The notes under the pieces: model-generated
Databases searched by the model: none
What the model was told of the DNA's origin: nothing
The model's input: the letters and a program-made list of their open reading frames with translations, nothing else
Shown here: in pieces, positions 17,745 through 27,053 of the stretch
Numbering within the stretch: the stretch's first letter is position 1
Layout of the letters: each line of letters starts with the position of its first letter
Made by a program: the position numbers and the translations under genes
Assembly (NCBI GenBank): GCA_937959265.1
Contig: CALGMA010000016.1
Location: forward strand, 28,176 to 92,175
Direction: 5' to 3'
Source of the DNA: an uncultured Anaerolineae bacterium
Lineage (GTDB): Bacteria; Chloroflexota; Anaerolineae; J036; Brachytrichaceae
DNA: 64,000 bases

Positions 17745-20573
17745 TCAGTTCAACGTGATGACGCCGAGCAAGATCAGGTCGTCGCGCGCCGGTTGGCCGT
17801 TTTGTTGCGCTGGCCAGCGCTGTCCGCCTTCGCGGTCATAGACGCCAGCGCGGAGTTCGTATTCACCGGCTGGCAAATCAGGAGGGATGAGGAGGCGATG
17901 AACCTGATTAATGCCCTCGCCGGGGCGATAGGTCGGCGTGGGGCGCAGCTTGCCGTTCACAATGGGCGGATTGTCGTCCTGAGAGACGAGCCGGCCATCA
18001 GGTCCGATCATGTGCAGGAAGAGCACGCCGTCGCGCGTCGGCGTTTGTTCGACGCGCCAGTAAGTGGTGAAGTTGGAGGTGCGTCCGCGCATCAGAGGTT
18101 CTTGCACGCTGTAGCCGAGCATGCTCAGCTCGCCCACCTGCGCATCCGCGGGATGCTGCACCTGCGTGGCTACCGGTGTGCGCGGATAGTCCTCGATGCG
18201 CACCAGTCCCAGGGAGGCGCTATCCACGCGCTGGCCGTCGCGCCAGCGCTCGAGCTGCAGGCGATACCAGCCGGGCTGCACAGAGAACGGCACATTCAGG
18301 ACATATTGATCACGCACCGGCTCACCGGCCGGCCACGCTTCGACTGGGAAGTCGGATGTGCCGGCAGCGCGCTGGGCTGTTGCCAGGGCGCTGCCCAGCA
18401 GTCCTTGCAGCGTCAGGCGGGTCTGCCAGGGCGTGAGATCGTTGCGCACCGGTTGCCAGGTCAACGCGACCGGCAGTGGTTCGCCGGGGTGAAGCACAGC
18501 AGGCCGCTCCACGATCGAGGTGCGCGCATCGTCGAACGACGGCAGCGATGGGAAGAGGATGTGCGCTGGCTGCAGTGCAAGCAGCGGTTGGGGCGCAGCG
18601 ACGGCAGCGATCGTCATCGGTTGTTCGCGTGTCGGCCATGCAGTGACGCGGATACAGCAGGCGACTGACTCAGGGGCAAGGGGGGTGAAGATGTGCTGGA
18701 TGCGCTCTTGCTTGTCGCCGACTAGCACGGCTGCTTCCAACTCATACGGCAATAGGGGCAAGCCAAGTGGTGTCGGGATGATGTGCTCGGTGCGAAAGTA
18801 ATGCTCTGGTCGCCAGGCATCGCGCACCCCATCCAATCCGGTGCGTACGTTCGCGTCCAACCACACCTCATCGCCGTAGCGCAATCGGAAGGCGACGTTG
18901 ACGGCGTCGGGGAATTCCGCGCCGGATGCGGCAGGACGCTGCCAGTACAACGTCAGGGATGTGTTCGGTTGCGGATTGAGCGGCGCACCAGGTGAAAGCG
19001 AATACGCTGCCAGACGCGGCATACCTGCGGTTGCATCACCATCCACGACGTGTGCTCCGGCGGGTAGCGCCTCGACGAAAGGTGGATCGAGTTCCAGTAG
19101 GCGCAGCCCGATGGCCGTGCTGCGCGCCGGGAAGTTCACCTGCCGGCGTAAGAATGGATTGCCATCGAGCTGGCGCGGCTGGCCGCGTCCGCGATCCACA
19201 TACCATACGCGCCGCGTGTCCGAGGGCAGTTGCTTCGGAGCACTGACGCCGTTCTCCTGAAACCAGGGTATGCCGCGCAAGTACGGCGTGATGGAGACGG
19301 CCACCGTTGGCAAGCCGCCGATAACGAGCACGTCACCAGGCCGCCAGTGATCGCGAACGTAGTAGGCCAATGCGCGCCAGTCATCCTGCCAGTTGGGTGT
19401 GCGCCTGAACGTCGCAGCGACGCCGTAGAGCTGCACGCCGACGATCAGCGCGCATACCGCTATGCCCGCTGCGCGCCACCGTGCGGATGCCGGCTGTGCG
19501 CGAAAGCCGGACATCAGCCAGGTGCAGAAACGGGCCAGCAAGATAGCTGTCATCGGCGCGATTAGAATCAGGTGGCGAAAGCCCTGGTAATTGGGCTTGA
19601 GGAAGGAGAGCGCGAACCACAGTGCCACTGGCACGATCACCGAGACCGCGAGCAGCGCATGCGCCGCGCGCGTCTGCCCCGAGGAGCGCATGAACAGTGG
19701 GACGCTGGCAGTCACCAGGCACAATGTGCCGACGGCGAGGCCAATGGCCCCTGCTGAGAAATCGAACGCATTCATCCCCAGCAAGAGGCCACCGAACTGC
19801 GTTTGCACGATGATCTCGATGGGAGCGAAAGCGTAGTTCATGTCTTGACCGCGCAACAAGCGCACCAGCACTTCCCGAACGAATGGCGTCGCCAGTGCCA
19901 GCAGCAGCACGCCGGCGAGTGACGCGCCTGCGGTGATCAGGATGCGCCGGTCGCGCGCACGAAATGCATTCCAGCGCCGCGCCGTCCAGGTCAGCAGGAA
20001 AGCGCCTTGCCCGGCGATCAGGCCGGCAAACGAGTAGTGGGTGAGGAAACCGGCGATTGCCAGCGCGATCCAGGCGAGCCAGGCCGGCGCGATGCGCTGC
20101 GTCGTGCGGCTGCACCGATACGCGACGAGCGTCAACGCAGCCGCGAGGCACGGCACGAGCGAATACATGCGAATTTCGCGGCTGTACCAAATCAGCCCGG
20201 GCGAGAGCACGACGAACAGGGCGGCCAATGCTGCGGTCGGCGCATCGAACATGCGACGTGCCAGCGCATAAGTCATCGGCACGCACAACACGCCAAATGC
20301 GACCGAGAAGAAGCGAAAGATGAATTCGTGCTCGCCTCCCAAGCCCACGAAGCCTCGCAGGAGCAGGAAATACAACGGCGGCTGCGTGTCAATCGTGCGC
20401 TCGCCTGCGACATAGATGATGTTGGACAAGTTGTCTGCCAGCGAGCCGCTCAGGCGCAGCAGTGTCGTCCCTTCATCCAACCAGATGCTGCGATTCGTCA
20501 GCTCGACGACGCGTAGGGTGAAGGCGACGAGCGTGAGCAATGCGACCAGCCAGAGTTCGCGACGACGCATCAT
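17745..20573 (-). CDS. Large GT-C fold membrane glycosyltransferase with three tandem C-terminal beta domains
   Basis: 942 residues from the ATG at 20573 (in-frame codons upstream to 20693 are out of character: Pro/Cys/Gly-rich and not membrane-like). MRRRELWLVALLTLVAFTL is the first helix, SIWLDEGTTLL carries the catalytic-type Asp-Glu, DTQPPLYFLLL and WYSREIRMYSLVP are standard for PMT_2-like enzymes. Past ~500 three soluble segments follow: ~500-640 (YSLSPGAPLNPQPNTSLTLYW), ~640-785 (RPAVLHPGEPLPVALTW ... QPGWYRLQLER) and ~790-942 (ELSMLGYSVQEPLMRG ... VFLFLHMIG-like LFLHMIGPDGR, DLPAGEYELRAGVYDREGGQ). This is the longest tail in the cluster. Upstream it is divergent from the gene at 20724. 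Confidence 0.82.
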   Translation of the reverse strand: MMRRRELWLVALLTLVAFTLRVVELTNRSIWLDEGTTLLRLSGSLADNLSNIIYVAGERTIDTQPPLYFLLLRGFVGLGGEHEFIFRFFSVAFGVLCVPMTYALARRMFDAPTAALAALFVVLSPGLIWYSREIRMYSLVPCLAAALTLVAYRCSRTTQRIAPAWLAWIALAIAGFLTHYSFAGLIAGQGAFLLTWTARRWNAFRARDRRILITAGASLAGVLLLALATPFVREVLVRLLRGQDMNYAFAPIEIIVQTQFGGLLLGMNAFDFSAGAIGLAVGTLCLVTASVPLFMRSSGQTRAAHALLAVSVIVPVALWFALSFLKPNYQGFRHLILIAPMTAILLARFCTWLMSGFRAQPASARWRAAGIAVCALIVGVQLYGVAATFRRTPNWQDDWRALAYYVRDHWRPGDVLVIGGLPTVAVSITPYLRGIPWFQENGVSAPKQLPSDTRRVWYVDRGRGQPRQLDGNPFLRRQVNFPARSTAIGLRLLELDPPFVEALPAGAHVVDGDATAGMPRLAAYSLSPGAPLNPQPNTSLTLYWQRPAASGAEFPDAVNVAFRLRYGDEVWLDANVRTGLDGVRDAWRPEHYFRTEHIIPTPLGLPLLPYELEAAVLVGDKQERIQHIFTPLAPESVACCIRVTAWPTREQPMTIAAVAAPQPLLALQPAHILFPSLPSFDDARTSIVERPAVLHPGEPLPVALTWQPVRNDLTPWQTRLTLQGLLGSALATAQRAAGTSDFPVEAWPAGEPVRDQYVLNVPFSVQPGWYRLQLERWRDGQRVDSASLGLVRIEDYPRTPVATQVQHPADAQVGELSMLGYSVQEPLMRGRTSNFTTYWRVEQTPTRDGVLFLHMIGPDGRLVSQDDNPPIVNGKLRPTPTYRPGEGINQVHRLLIPPDLPAGEYELRAGVYDREGGQRWPAQQNGQPARDDLILLGVITLN

Positions 20574-20706
20574 CGTTGTTGTAGACCTATCTCCATCGGG
20601 CAAGTTGCCGACGCTGCAGTGAACGCCATCCAGCGGGGAGACAGGCGCGCAGTATACCGTCGGCGCTGGCGGCGTCGCGCAGGGATCCAGCATAGATATC
20701 GCACGG

Positions 20707-20713
20707 AAGGAGG
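20707..20713 (+). promoter_or_regulatory. Strong Shine-Dalgarno deciding a GTG start
   Basis: AAGGAGG lies 10 nt before an in-frame GTG at 20724. The only good ATG (20799) has no ribosome site, so the GTG is preferred. Confidence 0.55.
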
Positions 20714-20723
20714 CCGCAGCCAG

Positions 20724-22904
20724 GTGGTAGGGTTGAATGCCGAACCGAGCGACCTAGCGCGTTCACCTTGTCGCTTGGACGAAAGACACGCACATCGCAT
20801 GGCTGAGAACGAGAAGCCAATCCTACAACAGCGTGCGTCGAGCCAACCGTCCCCGTCCATCGCGCTCTTCCTTCGATTGGTTGCCGCAAGCGCACTGGTA
20901 TGGGGCGCGTTCGCCCTGTATGCCGGCTCGGTGCAGTTGCCGCTGCTCTACGACGATGCACCGACGGTGTGGCGACTGGCCGAACGCTCATTGCTCTCGA
21001 ACTTTGCTTTGCCGCGCACGCTGGCCGCCGGCGAGTATCGCCCTGCTGCCACGACGCTCTGGCTCCTCACCCGTGACCTGTTCGGCTGGTTCTATGCGCC
21101 GGTGCTACACATGTGGAACGTATGGGCACACACTTTGAACGTTGCACTGGTGGTTGTACTGGCGGCCCGGCTCGCACGCGCGATAGGCTGGCGCGAGCCG
21201 ACGTTTCCCCTATTGGTTGGGGCATTGTTCGCCGCATTTCCCTTCTCATATCAGGCCGTGTTGTGGGCCGGTGCACTGTATCACCCGATCGCAACTACCG
21301 CCGGCCTGATGGCGCTGCTGGCATATGTGCGCTGGCGCGATGGCCGCAGCGGTGCCTGGCTAGGCATGAGCGCAACTGCACTGCTGGTTGCCTGCATCAG
21401 CCACGAAGCTGGATTCGTGTTCGGTCTTTACCTCCTGGGCATTGAATCGTTGCTGGCCTGGCGCAGCCGATCGCGCTTCCGGCGCGCTGCTGTGCTGGCC
21501 TGCGCCCTTGCCCTGGCTTATCCCATCCTCTACCAGTTGACTCTAGTCACGATCTGGAGTGAAGGCAATTACTTCGAGAACGGCAACGACGCAGCAGCGA
21601 TCCTCTATAAGCTGGCCTACTTCGGCCAGGGCATGATCGCCTGGATGTTGACCCTCGTGCGTCCGGCTTCCGGCGCGATGCTTCAGCAACTCATTGCGTT
21701 TGCGCTTGGCCTGTTGGCTGCCGGGCTGGCGCTCGGTTTGGCTGTGCTGTGGCGAACGCGAGTGCTCGGCCTGGGCCTGCTGGCTCTGGCGTGGTGGATC
21801 ATCGGTATCGCGCCGGCAGTATTCCTGTTGGATCCCAACTACACCTCCGACGCGCCGCGCCTGATGTATCTGCCGTCGGTCGGTGTAGCACTGTTTTGGG
21901 GCGCGGTCATTGCCGGCGCAATGCGCCTTGCTGGGGGGCGTCGCTGGCGATTGGTGCCGCCGGCGCTCGCCGCGTCGTTTGTGTTGTGGTGCATACCATT
22001 CATCCTTGTGCGCATCGCCGAAACCCAACGCCTCGCGCCGGTGTTCCAAGCGATTGATCAGGACCTGCGCCAATCCAAGCCTGGCGAAGCTTTCCTCTTG
22101 ATTAATGCGCCCTTTGTCAGCTTGCCGGCACAGCAGGCCTTCCTGTTCGGCCGCGAGGGTATGCATCTCTGGGAAGTGGATGGCCCCGATGGACAATTGT
22201 GGGGTCCGGTGTGGAAGTGGGCCGGCAGCGTGAGCGGGGTGCAGCGTGAAACGCTCGCCTTGCGCCATCTTCCCTCGATCACGGCGCGCGATGAATATGA
22301 GGAAGCAGATAAATCGTTCACGACTGGCGCGCCGTTTAAGTACGGGCTGTTCGGTCGCGCAGTGGACGATGCCCAGTTGCAAGATGCCATCCTGGCAGCC
22401 AATTACATCTACCGCTTCGACTACGATCCCCCCGGCCTCCGTGCGCAGCGAATCGGCCGCCTCGCGCCGGCGACTGCGCCGGCTGCTGCGCCACTCGCCT
22501 GGCTTTCCATTGGCGCAAGTAACGCTAGCGCAACGCTGGAATCTGCCGTAGCCGAGCGCTGCGGTGCGTTCGTCCAGCTCCACCTGGTCTGGTCAGATGT
22601 GCGCAACCTGCCGGACTCAACCGGGGTGTTCGTACACGGCCACGACGCCCATGGGTTGCAAACGCTCGTTGCCGACGCTGATCCGCTCGGTGGCCTGGTC
22701 CCGCTCGATCGCATTCCCCCCGACCTGCGTATCTTCGAGACACGAACGATCTTCGTCCCGCCGGGCGTAGACGTGTACTCCCTGCGCCTCGGCGCGTATC
22801 TGAGGGCCTCGCTGCAGCGCTACCGCGCGTATAGGCCCGACGGTAGCGAGTGGCCGGCCAATGAGATCCCCGTTCCCGTTGCAGATGATGCGTGTCTGGG
22901 GTAA
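20724..22904 (+). CDS. GT-C-like membrane protein with C-terminal beta domain (TMTC/PMT-like N-terminus)
   Basis: 726 residues from the GTG at 20724; ATG 20799 (701 residues) is the alternative. A polar N-terminus of ~50 residues precedes the first helix (IALFLRLVAASALVWGAFALY). VQLPLLYDDAPTVWRL has the acidic pair, and EYRPAATTLWLLTRDLFGW corresponds to the RP[LV] loop of TMTC-like O-mannosyltransferases; YNVWAHTLNVAL-like HMWNVWAHTLNVAL follows. About ten helices reach ~470. The region after this is extracytoplasmic, and the last ~135 residues form a divergent copy of the cluster's tail (GVFVHGHDAHG, SLRLGAYLRASL). Convergent with the next gene, with 5 nt between the stops. It resembles the gene at 25089 in N-terminal plan. 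Confidence 0.76.
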   Translation: MVGLNAEPSDLARSPCRLDERHAHRMAENEKPILQQRASSQPSPSIALFLRLVAASALVWGAFALYAGSVQLPLLYDDAPTVWRLAERSLLSNFALPRTLAAGEYRPAATTLWLLTRDLFGWFYAPVLHMWNVWAHTLNVALVVVLAARLARAIGWREPTFPLLVGALFAAFPFSYQAVLWAGALYHPIATTAGLMALLAYVRWRDGRSGAWLGMSATALLVACISHEAGFVFGLYLLGIESLLAWRSRSRFRRAAVLACALALAYPILYQLTLVTIWSEGNYFENGNDAAAILYKLAYFGQGMIAWMLTLVRPASGAMLQQLIAFALGLLAAGLALGLAVLWRTRVLGLGLLALAWWIIGIAPAVFLLDPNYTSDAPRLMYLPSVGVALFWGAVIAGAMRLAGGRRWRLVPPALAASFVLWCIPFILVRIAETQRLAPVFQAIDQDLRQSKPGEAFLLINAPFVSLPAQQAFLFGREGMHLWEVDGPDGQLWGPVWKWAGSVSGVQRETLALRHLPSITARDEYEEADKSFTTGAPFKYGLFGRAVDDAQLQDAILAANYIYRFDYDPPGLRAQRIGRLAPATAPAAAPLAWLSIGASNASATLESAVAERCGAFVQLHLVWSDVRNLPDSTGVFVHGHDAHGLQTLVADADPLGGLVPLDRIPPDLRIFETRTIFVPPGVDVYSLRLGAYLRASLQRYRAYRPDGSEWPANEIPVPVADDACLG

Positions 22905-22909
22905 CGCGG

Positions 22910-24973
22910 TCAACGAACTTCGAACGTTTGCAACATCAAGCTGTCGCCGGCGGCGTCGTTGCGCGGATCGGTAATGGCGCGGCGCGTGCCGGTCTGCGGG
23001 TCATAGGCGCCGACGCGCACCTGATACACGCCTGGTGGTAGGCCATCCGGCAATGTGACCCAGTGCGGGTCGGCTACCACCTCGCCGCGCTGCCAGCGGG
23101 GGAAGGGGTAGGTGCCGTAGATCGGCTGCGTATCGGCGACCAGCACCACCTCGCCGGTGGATTGGTTCACGATGTGCAACAGCACGGTGTCGTCGGGAAG
23201 TGGTTCGGTCAGCGCCTGCCAGTAGAGTACCACGTCTACCTCACGCTGAGCGGCGTCGTAGCGCACCTCGCCGCCGAGCAACACTACACCGCTGGCAAGC
23301 CTTGCATTGCGCGGATCGGTCAGGTCAGGCGGCTCAAACGTGCGTGGGGCAGGCTGAGCCACGTAAATCAGCGTGTTGGTCACGCCGTCGCGTTCGTGCA
23401 GCGCCGCGACTTGCACGATCTGCATACGTGACTTGAGCGCCGCGCGCTCGAATGCCTGCCAGTGGCCGTCGAAGGCTGTCACCGCAGGCGCATGGAATAC
23501 GTACACGTTTGCTGGATCGCGCAGCAACATCAGGCTGGCATCGGTGAAGCGAGGTGATGGTTGCTGGGTGTACTCATATGCCTCGCGCATGCGCACGCGG
23601 CCCTGGGTTAGCAGAGCGATGCTGCGCTCGAACCCCCAATCCATGGCGACCACAGGCCGGCCGGCGAAGTCCGATTCCAACAGGGCCGCCGTGCGGTTGA
23701 GTGCATCCGACCACAAGCCCCGCCCCCCCGTCTGCTCGAAGAACCGTAGCAGCATGAAGTTGCCGATCAGCCCATTGATTGCCAGAGCCAGCGTCGTGGC
23801 CGCCATCATGGCGCGCACCCAGCGCGGCGTGCCGGCGTGCAGCCCATCGGCCAGCGCGCTGGCGATCAACAGGGTCACGAACGGCATCAGGATGAACAGG
23901 TGCCGGCCGCCGATCGCCGTGACGCTAAAAGTAGCAAGCGGTATGATCACCACGACGCTCAACAATAAAGACAAGCGCGGCAGGCGCGCGGGCGCGTTGT
24001 GGCCTCGATTGCGCCATAACCAAACCGCCGTGTGAATCAGGCTGGCGACCAGCGCGACACCGGCCAGTGGTAACGGTGCAGGCGCGTTGAACTCGAGCGT
24101 GTCGCCGCCGACCAGTCGGAAGAGCTGCATTGCCTGAAACACTATGTTGTTGAGGATGTCCAGATTGTTGTGGCCGTAGAGCTGCGAGCGCATTGCGTTC
24201 TGTGCGATGAAACGGAATGAGTCCAGCCCCGGGATGTTATGGATAACGAACGGCATCAACCCCAGCGCAAAGGCTGCTGCGCACCCCACCAGTGTCGCGG
24301 GCGAAAGTGCGCGTAGTCGGGCCATCGTTCCTCTCGCACCCAGGCCAGTGAGCGCCGTGAGCCCCAGTGGGCCCAGCAACCAGACGAACAACAATTTGGT
24401 TGTGCAGCCCAGCCCGAACAGAAAGCAGGCCGCGACGAGCAGCGCGTTGCGTTGTGACCGCTGCCACATTGTGAGCAGCAACATGATGCCCAGCGCGATC
24501 GGTAGCATGGGCGACGAGAAGAATGCGCCTGTGCGATGCCACCATACGAAGGCTGGCGCGGTCGCCGCAAGCACAACTGCCAACGCCGCGACGCGATCGT
24601 TGAACCATGCGCGACTCAGCGTCCAGATCAGGATGAGGGTGAGCAGGCCGATCAGCGTCTGTGTCAATCGCAGCGATTCGACGGAGACGCCGAACAGCAC
24701 AAATCCGGCCAGGCTGGTGTAGATCGAGGTCGGGCCGATGTAGTGCAGCATCATGACCGGCAAGGGTTGGCCGAAGAGGCGAACGGTCTTCAGTGCGCTG
24801 GCCGGCCATTCGCCGCGCAGCAGCTCCAGCGCCGGGATGGCGTCCGCCGCTTCGTCGTAGTTCGGGCCCGGCAGACTGGGATTCGCCAGCGCGATGCAGA
24901 GGTGGAGCATGCTGGCCAGAGCTAACGCGAGAAACGACCGGAGCGCGACGCGGTCGAGGCGAAATGAGTGCAT
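22910..24973 (-). CDS. GT-C fold membrane glycosyltransferase with C-terminal beta-sandwich tail
   Basis: 687 residues from ATG 24973; the open frame continues upstream to 25255 but that part overlaps the divergent gene and is not membrane-like. After the first helix (FLALALASMLHLCIALA) comes LPGPNYDEAADAIPAL with the catalytic-type Asp-Glu, and PVMMLHYIGPTSIY. About ten helices, then an outer domain with VVAMDWGFERSI. The tail (~550-687) has GVVLLGGEVRYDAAQ, VDVVLYWQAL, TVLLHIVNQSTGE, GLPPGVYQVRVGAYDPQTGTRR and LQTFEVR. TACAAT (25000-24995 on the minus strand) 21 nt before the ATG is a candidate -10. Confidence 0.8.
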   Translation of the reverse strand: MHSFRLDRVALRSFLALALASMLHLCIALANPSLPGPNYDEAADAIPALELLRGEWPASALKTVRLFGQPLPVMMLHYIGPTSIYTSLAGFVLFGVSVESLRLTQTLIGLLTLILIWTLSRAWFNDRVAALAVVLAATAPAFVWWHRTGAFFSSPMLPIALGIMLLLTMWQRSQRNALLVAACFLFGLGCTTKLLFVWLLGPLGLTALTGLGARGTMARLRALSPATLVGCAAAFALGLMPFVIHNIPGLDSFRFIAQNAMRSQLYGHNNLDILNNIVFQAMQLFRLVGGDTLEFNAPAPLPLAGVALVASLIHTAVWLWRNRGHNAPARLPRLSLLLSVVVIIPLATFSVTAIGGRHLFILMPFVTLLIASALADGLHAGTPRWVRAMMAATTLALAINGLIGNFMLLRFFEQTGGRGLWSDALNRTAALLESDFAGRPVVAMDWGFERSIALLTQGRVRMREAYEYTQQPSPRFTDASLMLLRDPANVYVFHAPAVTAFDGHWQAFERAALKSRMQIVQVAALHERDGVTNTLIYVAQPAPRTFEPPDLTDPRNARLASGVVLLGGEVRYDAAQREVDVVLYWQALTEPLPDDTVLLHIVNQSTGEVVLVADTQPIYGTYPFPRWQRGEVVADPHWVTLPDGLPPGVYQVRVGAYDPQTGTRRAITDPRNDAAGDSLMLQTFEVR

Positions 24974-24994
24974 GCTGTGGATGGCGTGGAAAGA

Positions 24995-25000
24995 ATTGTA
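24995..25000 (-). promoter_or_regulatory. Candidate -10 of the GT-C gene at 22910
   Basis: TACAAT on the minus strand, 21 nt before the ATG at 24973, in the 115-bp divergent gap. It differs from the consensus hexamer at one position. No clear -35 is seen. Confidence 0.35.
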
Positions 25001-25088
25001 CCGGTTGCCGGTCCTCTGCCGATTTCGCGCACGCGTCGTACAGCCGCCCGCATGGCAAAATTGGCGCGCGCAAAACCCGACGAACCTC

Positions 25089-27044
25089 ATGCTCAAATCC
25101 CTTTCCCTCACCCAAGCGCACCAGCTGATCGCGCCATTGGCCCTGGTCGTGACGGTTGTCGCTGTGTATTGGCCCAGCATGTCGCTGCCGCTTTCGTTCG
25201 ACGACGCATGGAGCGTGCGGATGGCGCGCGACTTTACGCCACTCGACCTGTTCACACGGACGCAAAACTTCGGCTACTACCGGCCGCTATACCTGGCCTA
25301 CTACAGGCTAGCAGCTGCTGCCGGCGCGTTCGGCCCACTCCTCCTGCATACTCTGTGCATCGCTACCCACGCGGCGAATGCACTGCTGCTGCTCAAGTTC
25401 ATACCTGCCACGTTGGGTGGGCACACAGCCGGTTTGGCATTCAGCGTGGCCTTCCTCTTCGCGCTGAACCCGTTCGCTGTCCAGGCGGTTGCGCTCCCCG
25501 CCGGTCTGAACCACTTGCTGGCGCTGTTGTTCATCCAATTGGCGGTGCTGGCTTATGCCCGCGCGCGCCAGCCTATGCGCGCCTATCGGCGCGCAGCGTG
25601 GTGGGTTGGCTGCCTCGGGTTGTGCGTGTTGGCCTTCCTCTCTAACGAGATCGGCTTAAGCGTCGTTGGCTTTGTGCTGGCTTACGAGGCAGTGCGCCTT
25701 GGGCATGTGCGTTGCTGGCCACTCGCGGCGGCTCATGCTTGGCCAGTGATTGGGTTGACTGCCGGCTACGTGGTGGTGTATGCGCTCATCCCCAAGGGCG
25801 CTGCGCCTGAGTTTGTCTTCTCCGTCGAGGGTGTGCTCATGCGAGCACTGATGGCGTTGCAGACGCTGACATATCCGCTCACTTTGCTGGTTGCACCGCT
25901 CCAGCTATCCGCTGAGGCAGGCGTGCTGCTGGCGAGCGTCCTGCTGGCAGTTGCGTGCCTTTTTGCGCTGCGCAATCAAGAGAGCGGTGCCTTGCTCGCG
26001 GGGGCGTTGATCTTCGCTGCGTCTATAGCGCTGCCGGTGCTGCGTCTGGCTACCGGCTACGTGCAAAATGCACCTCGTGTATTTTACGTTTCAAGCGTCG
26101 GCACGGCCATGCTGTGGGCGTGGCTTGTGCGGGCTTTCGCGGCGCAACTGCCCCGCAGCCTCGCTCGAGCCGCCACGGCAGCCGCAATCGCTGCGATTGG
26201 CCTGGCCGGCGCATGGCACGTGCGCGAGCATCAGTCCTTCTTGGCGCGCGCTAGCGAGCCGGTGAGCGCGATTGCGCAGGCCGGCGCCGTGCTCGCCCCT
26301 GATGAGACGTTGCTGGCAATTAACGCGCCGGAGTGGGTCGCGCCACCCCAGCGGCGCTTCCCGATGTTTCACGAGGGCGCAATCGTGCTGGCCGACTACG
26401 TGACAGGCAGCGACCTAGTGCTGGCGAACACCGGCCTCATCCGCCGCGTGCAATTGGCGCAGCTTGCATTACCCCACGATCCCACGCGCCCCTACGCCTT
26501 CCAGCCCTTTGGAGATCCGCTCGACCTTGCTCAATTGCACACTGCTTCGCAAGTGCTTCAGACGCACTACCTCCCCAACGGTCCACGCACGACATGGCTC
26601 GGCGGCACCACGGCGCAGCGCTACTCACAGGTTGAAGTCTCCTTCGCCGGTAGGCTGGCGCTTGTGCGATACCACATCCAGCCCTGCCGCGAAGGATGGG
26701 TAGCGGCGTTGCAATGGCGAGGCGCGCCATCCGCGCGCGAACTGACGCCGACCCTCTCGGCGTTCGTCCAAGTGCTGGATGCTAACGGCGCCAAGCTCGC
26801 TCAAAACGACGGCGCGCCACTGGGCGGGCTGTTGCCGTTTGCACAATTGCCCTACGATCGCGACATCGTTGACCGTCGGATGCTCATCGCGACGGGCGCC
26901 GTCGGCGCTACGCTCCACATCGGGTTATATGACTATGTGACCGGCAAACGCCTGCCGGCGACCGCCGCACAGGGCGCGCGCCTGGACGGTGATGCGCTGG
27001 CGCTGACCCTTCCCCCGCTCGATCCAGGCGTCGCCTGCCGGTAA
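25089..27044 (+). CDS. GT-C-like membrane protein (TMTC/PMT-like) with C-terminal beta domain
   Basis: 651 residues from ATG 25089; the frame is open upstream to 24894, but that stretch crosses the divergent gene and is unlike a signal or helix. First helix LIAPLALVVTVVAVYW, then SLPLSFDDAWSVRMARDF with two Asp, and NFGYYRPLYLAYYRL, the RPL loop seen in TMTC-like O-mannosyltransferases; LLHTLCIATHAANALLL follows. About ten helices to ~440. The tail (~515-651) has LSAFVQVLDANGAKLAQND, GGLLPFAQLP and LHIGLYDYVTGKRLPA. Convergent with the next gene, with 9 nt between the stops. No Shine-Dalgarno is visible at the ATG. Confidence 0.77.
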   Translation: MLKSLSLTQAHQLIAPLALVVTVVAVYWPSMSLPLSFDDAWSVRMARDFTPLDLFTRTQNFGYYRPLYLAYYRLAAAAGAFGPLLLHTLCIATHAANALLLLKFIPATLGGHTAGLAFSVAFLFALNPFAVQAVALPAGLNHLLALLFIQLAVLAYARARQPMRAYRRAAWWVGCLGLCVLAFLSNEIGLSVVGFVLAYEAVRLGHVRCWPLAAAHAWPVIGLTAGYVVVYALIPKGAAPEFVFSVEGVLMRALMALQTLTYPLTLLVAPLQLSAEAGVLLASVLLAVACLFALRNQESGALLAGALIFAASIALPVLRLATGYVQNAPRVFYVSSVGTAMLWAWLVRAFAAQLPRSLARAATAAAIAAIGLAGAWHVREHQSFLARASEPVSAIAQAGAVLAPDETLLAINAPEWVAPPQRRFPMFHEGAIVLADYVTGSDLVLANTGLIRRVQLAQLALPHDPTRPYAFQPFGDPLDLAQLHTASQVLQTHYLPNGPRTTWLGGTTAQRYSQVEVSFAGRLALVRYHIQPCREGWVAALQWRGAPSARELTPTLSAFVQVLDANGAKLAQNDGAPLGGLLPFAQLPYDRDIVDRRMLIATGAVGATLHIGLYDYVTGKRLPATAAQGARLDGDALALTLPPLDPGVACR

Positions 27045-27053
27045 TCGCAAACC

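Noticed and set aside
24894..25255. Long N-terminal extensions of the divergent genes at 22910 and 25089, which would overlap by 360 nt
   Set aside because: The extra residues are unlike signal or membrane segments, and ATGs at 24973 and 25089 start directly at the first helix region.
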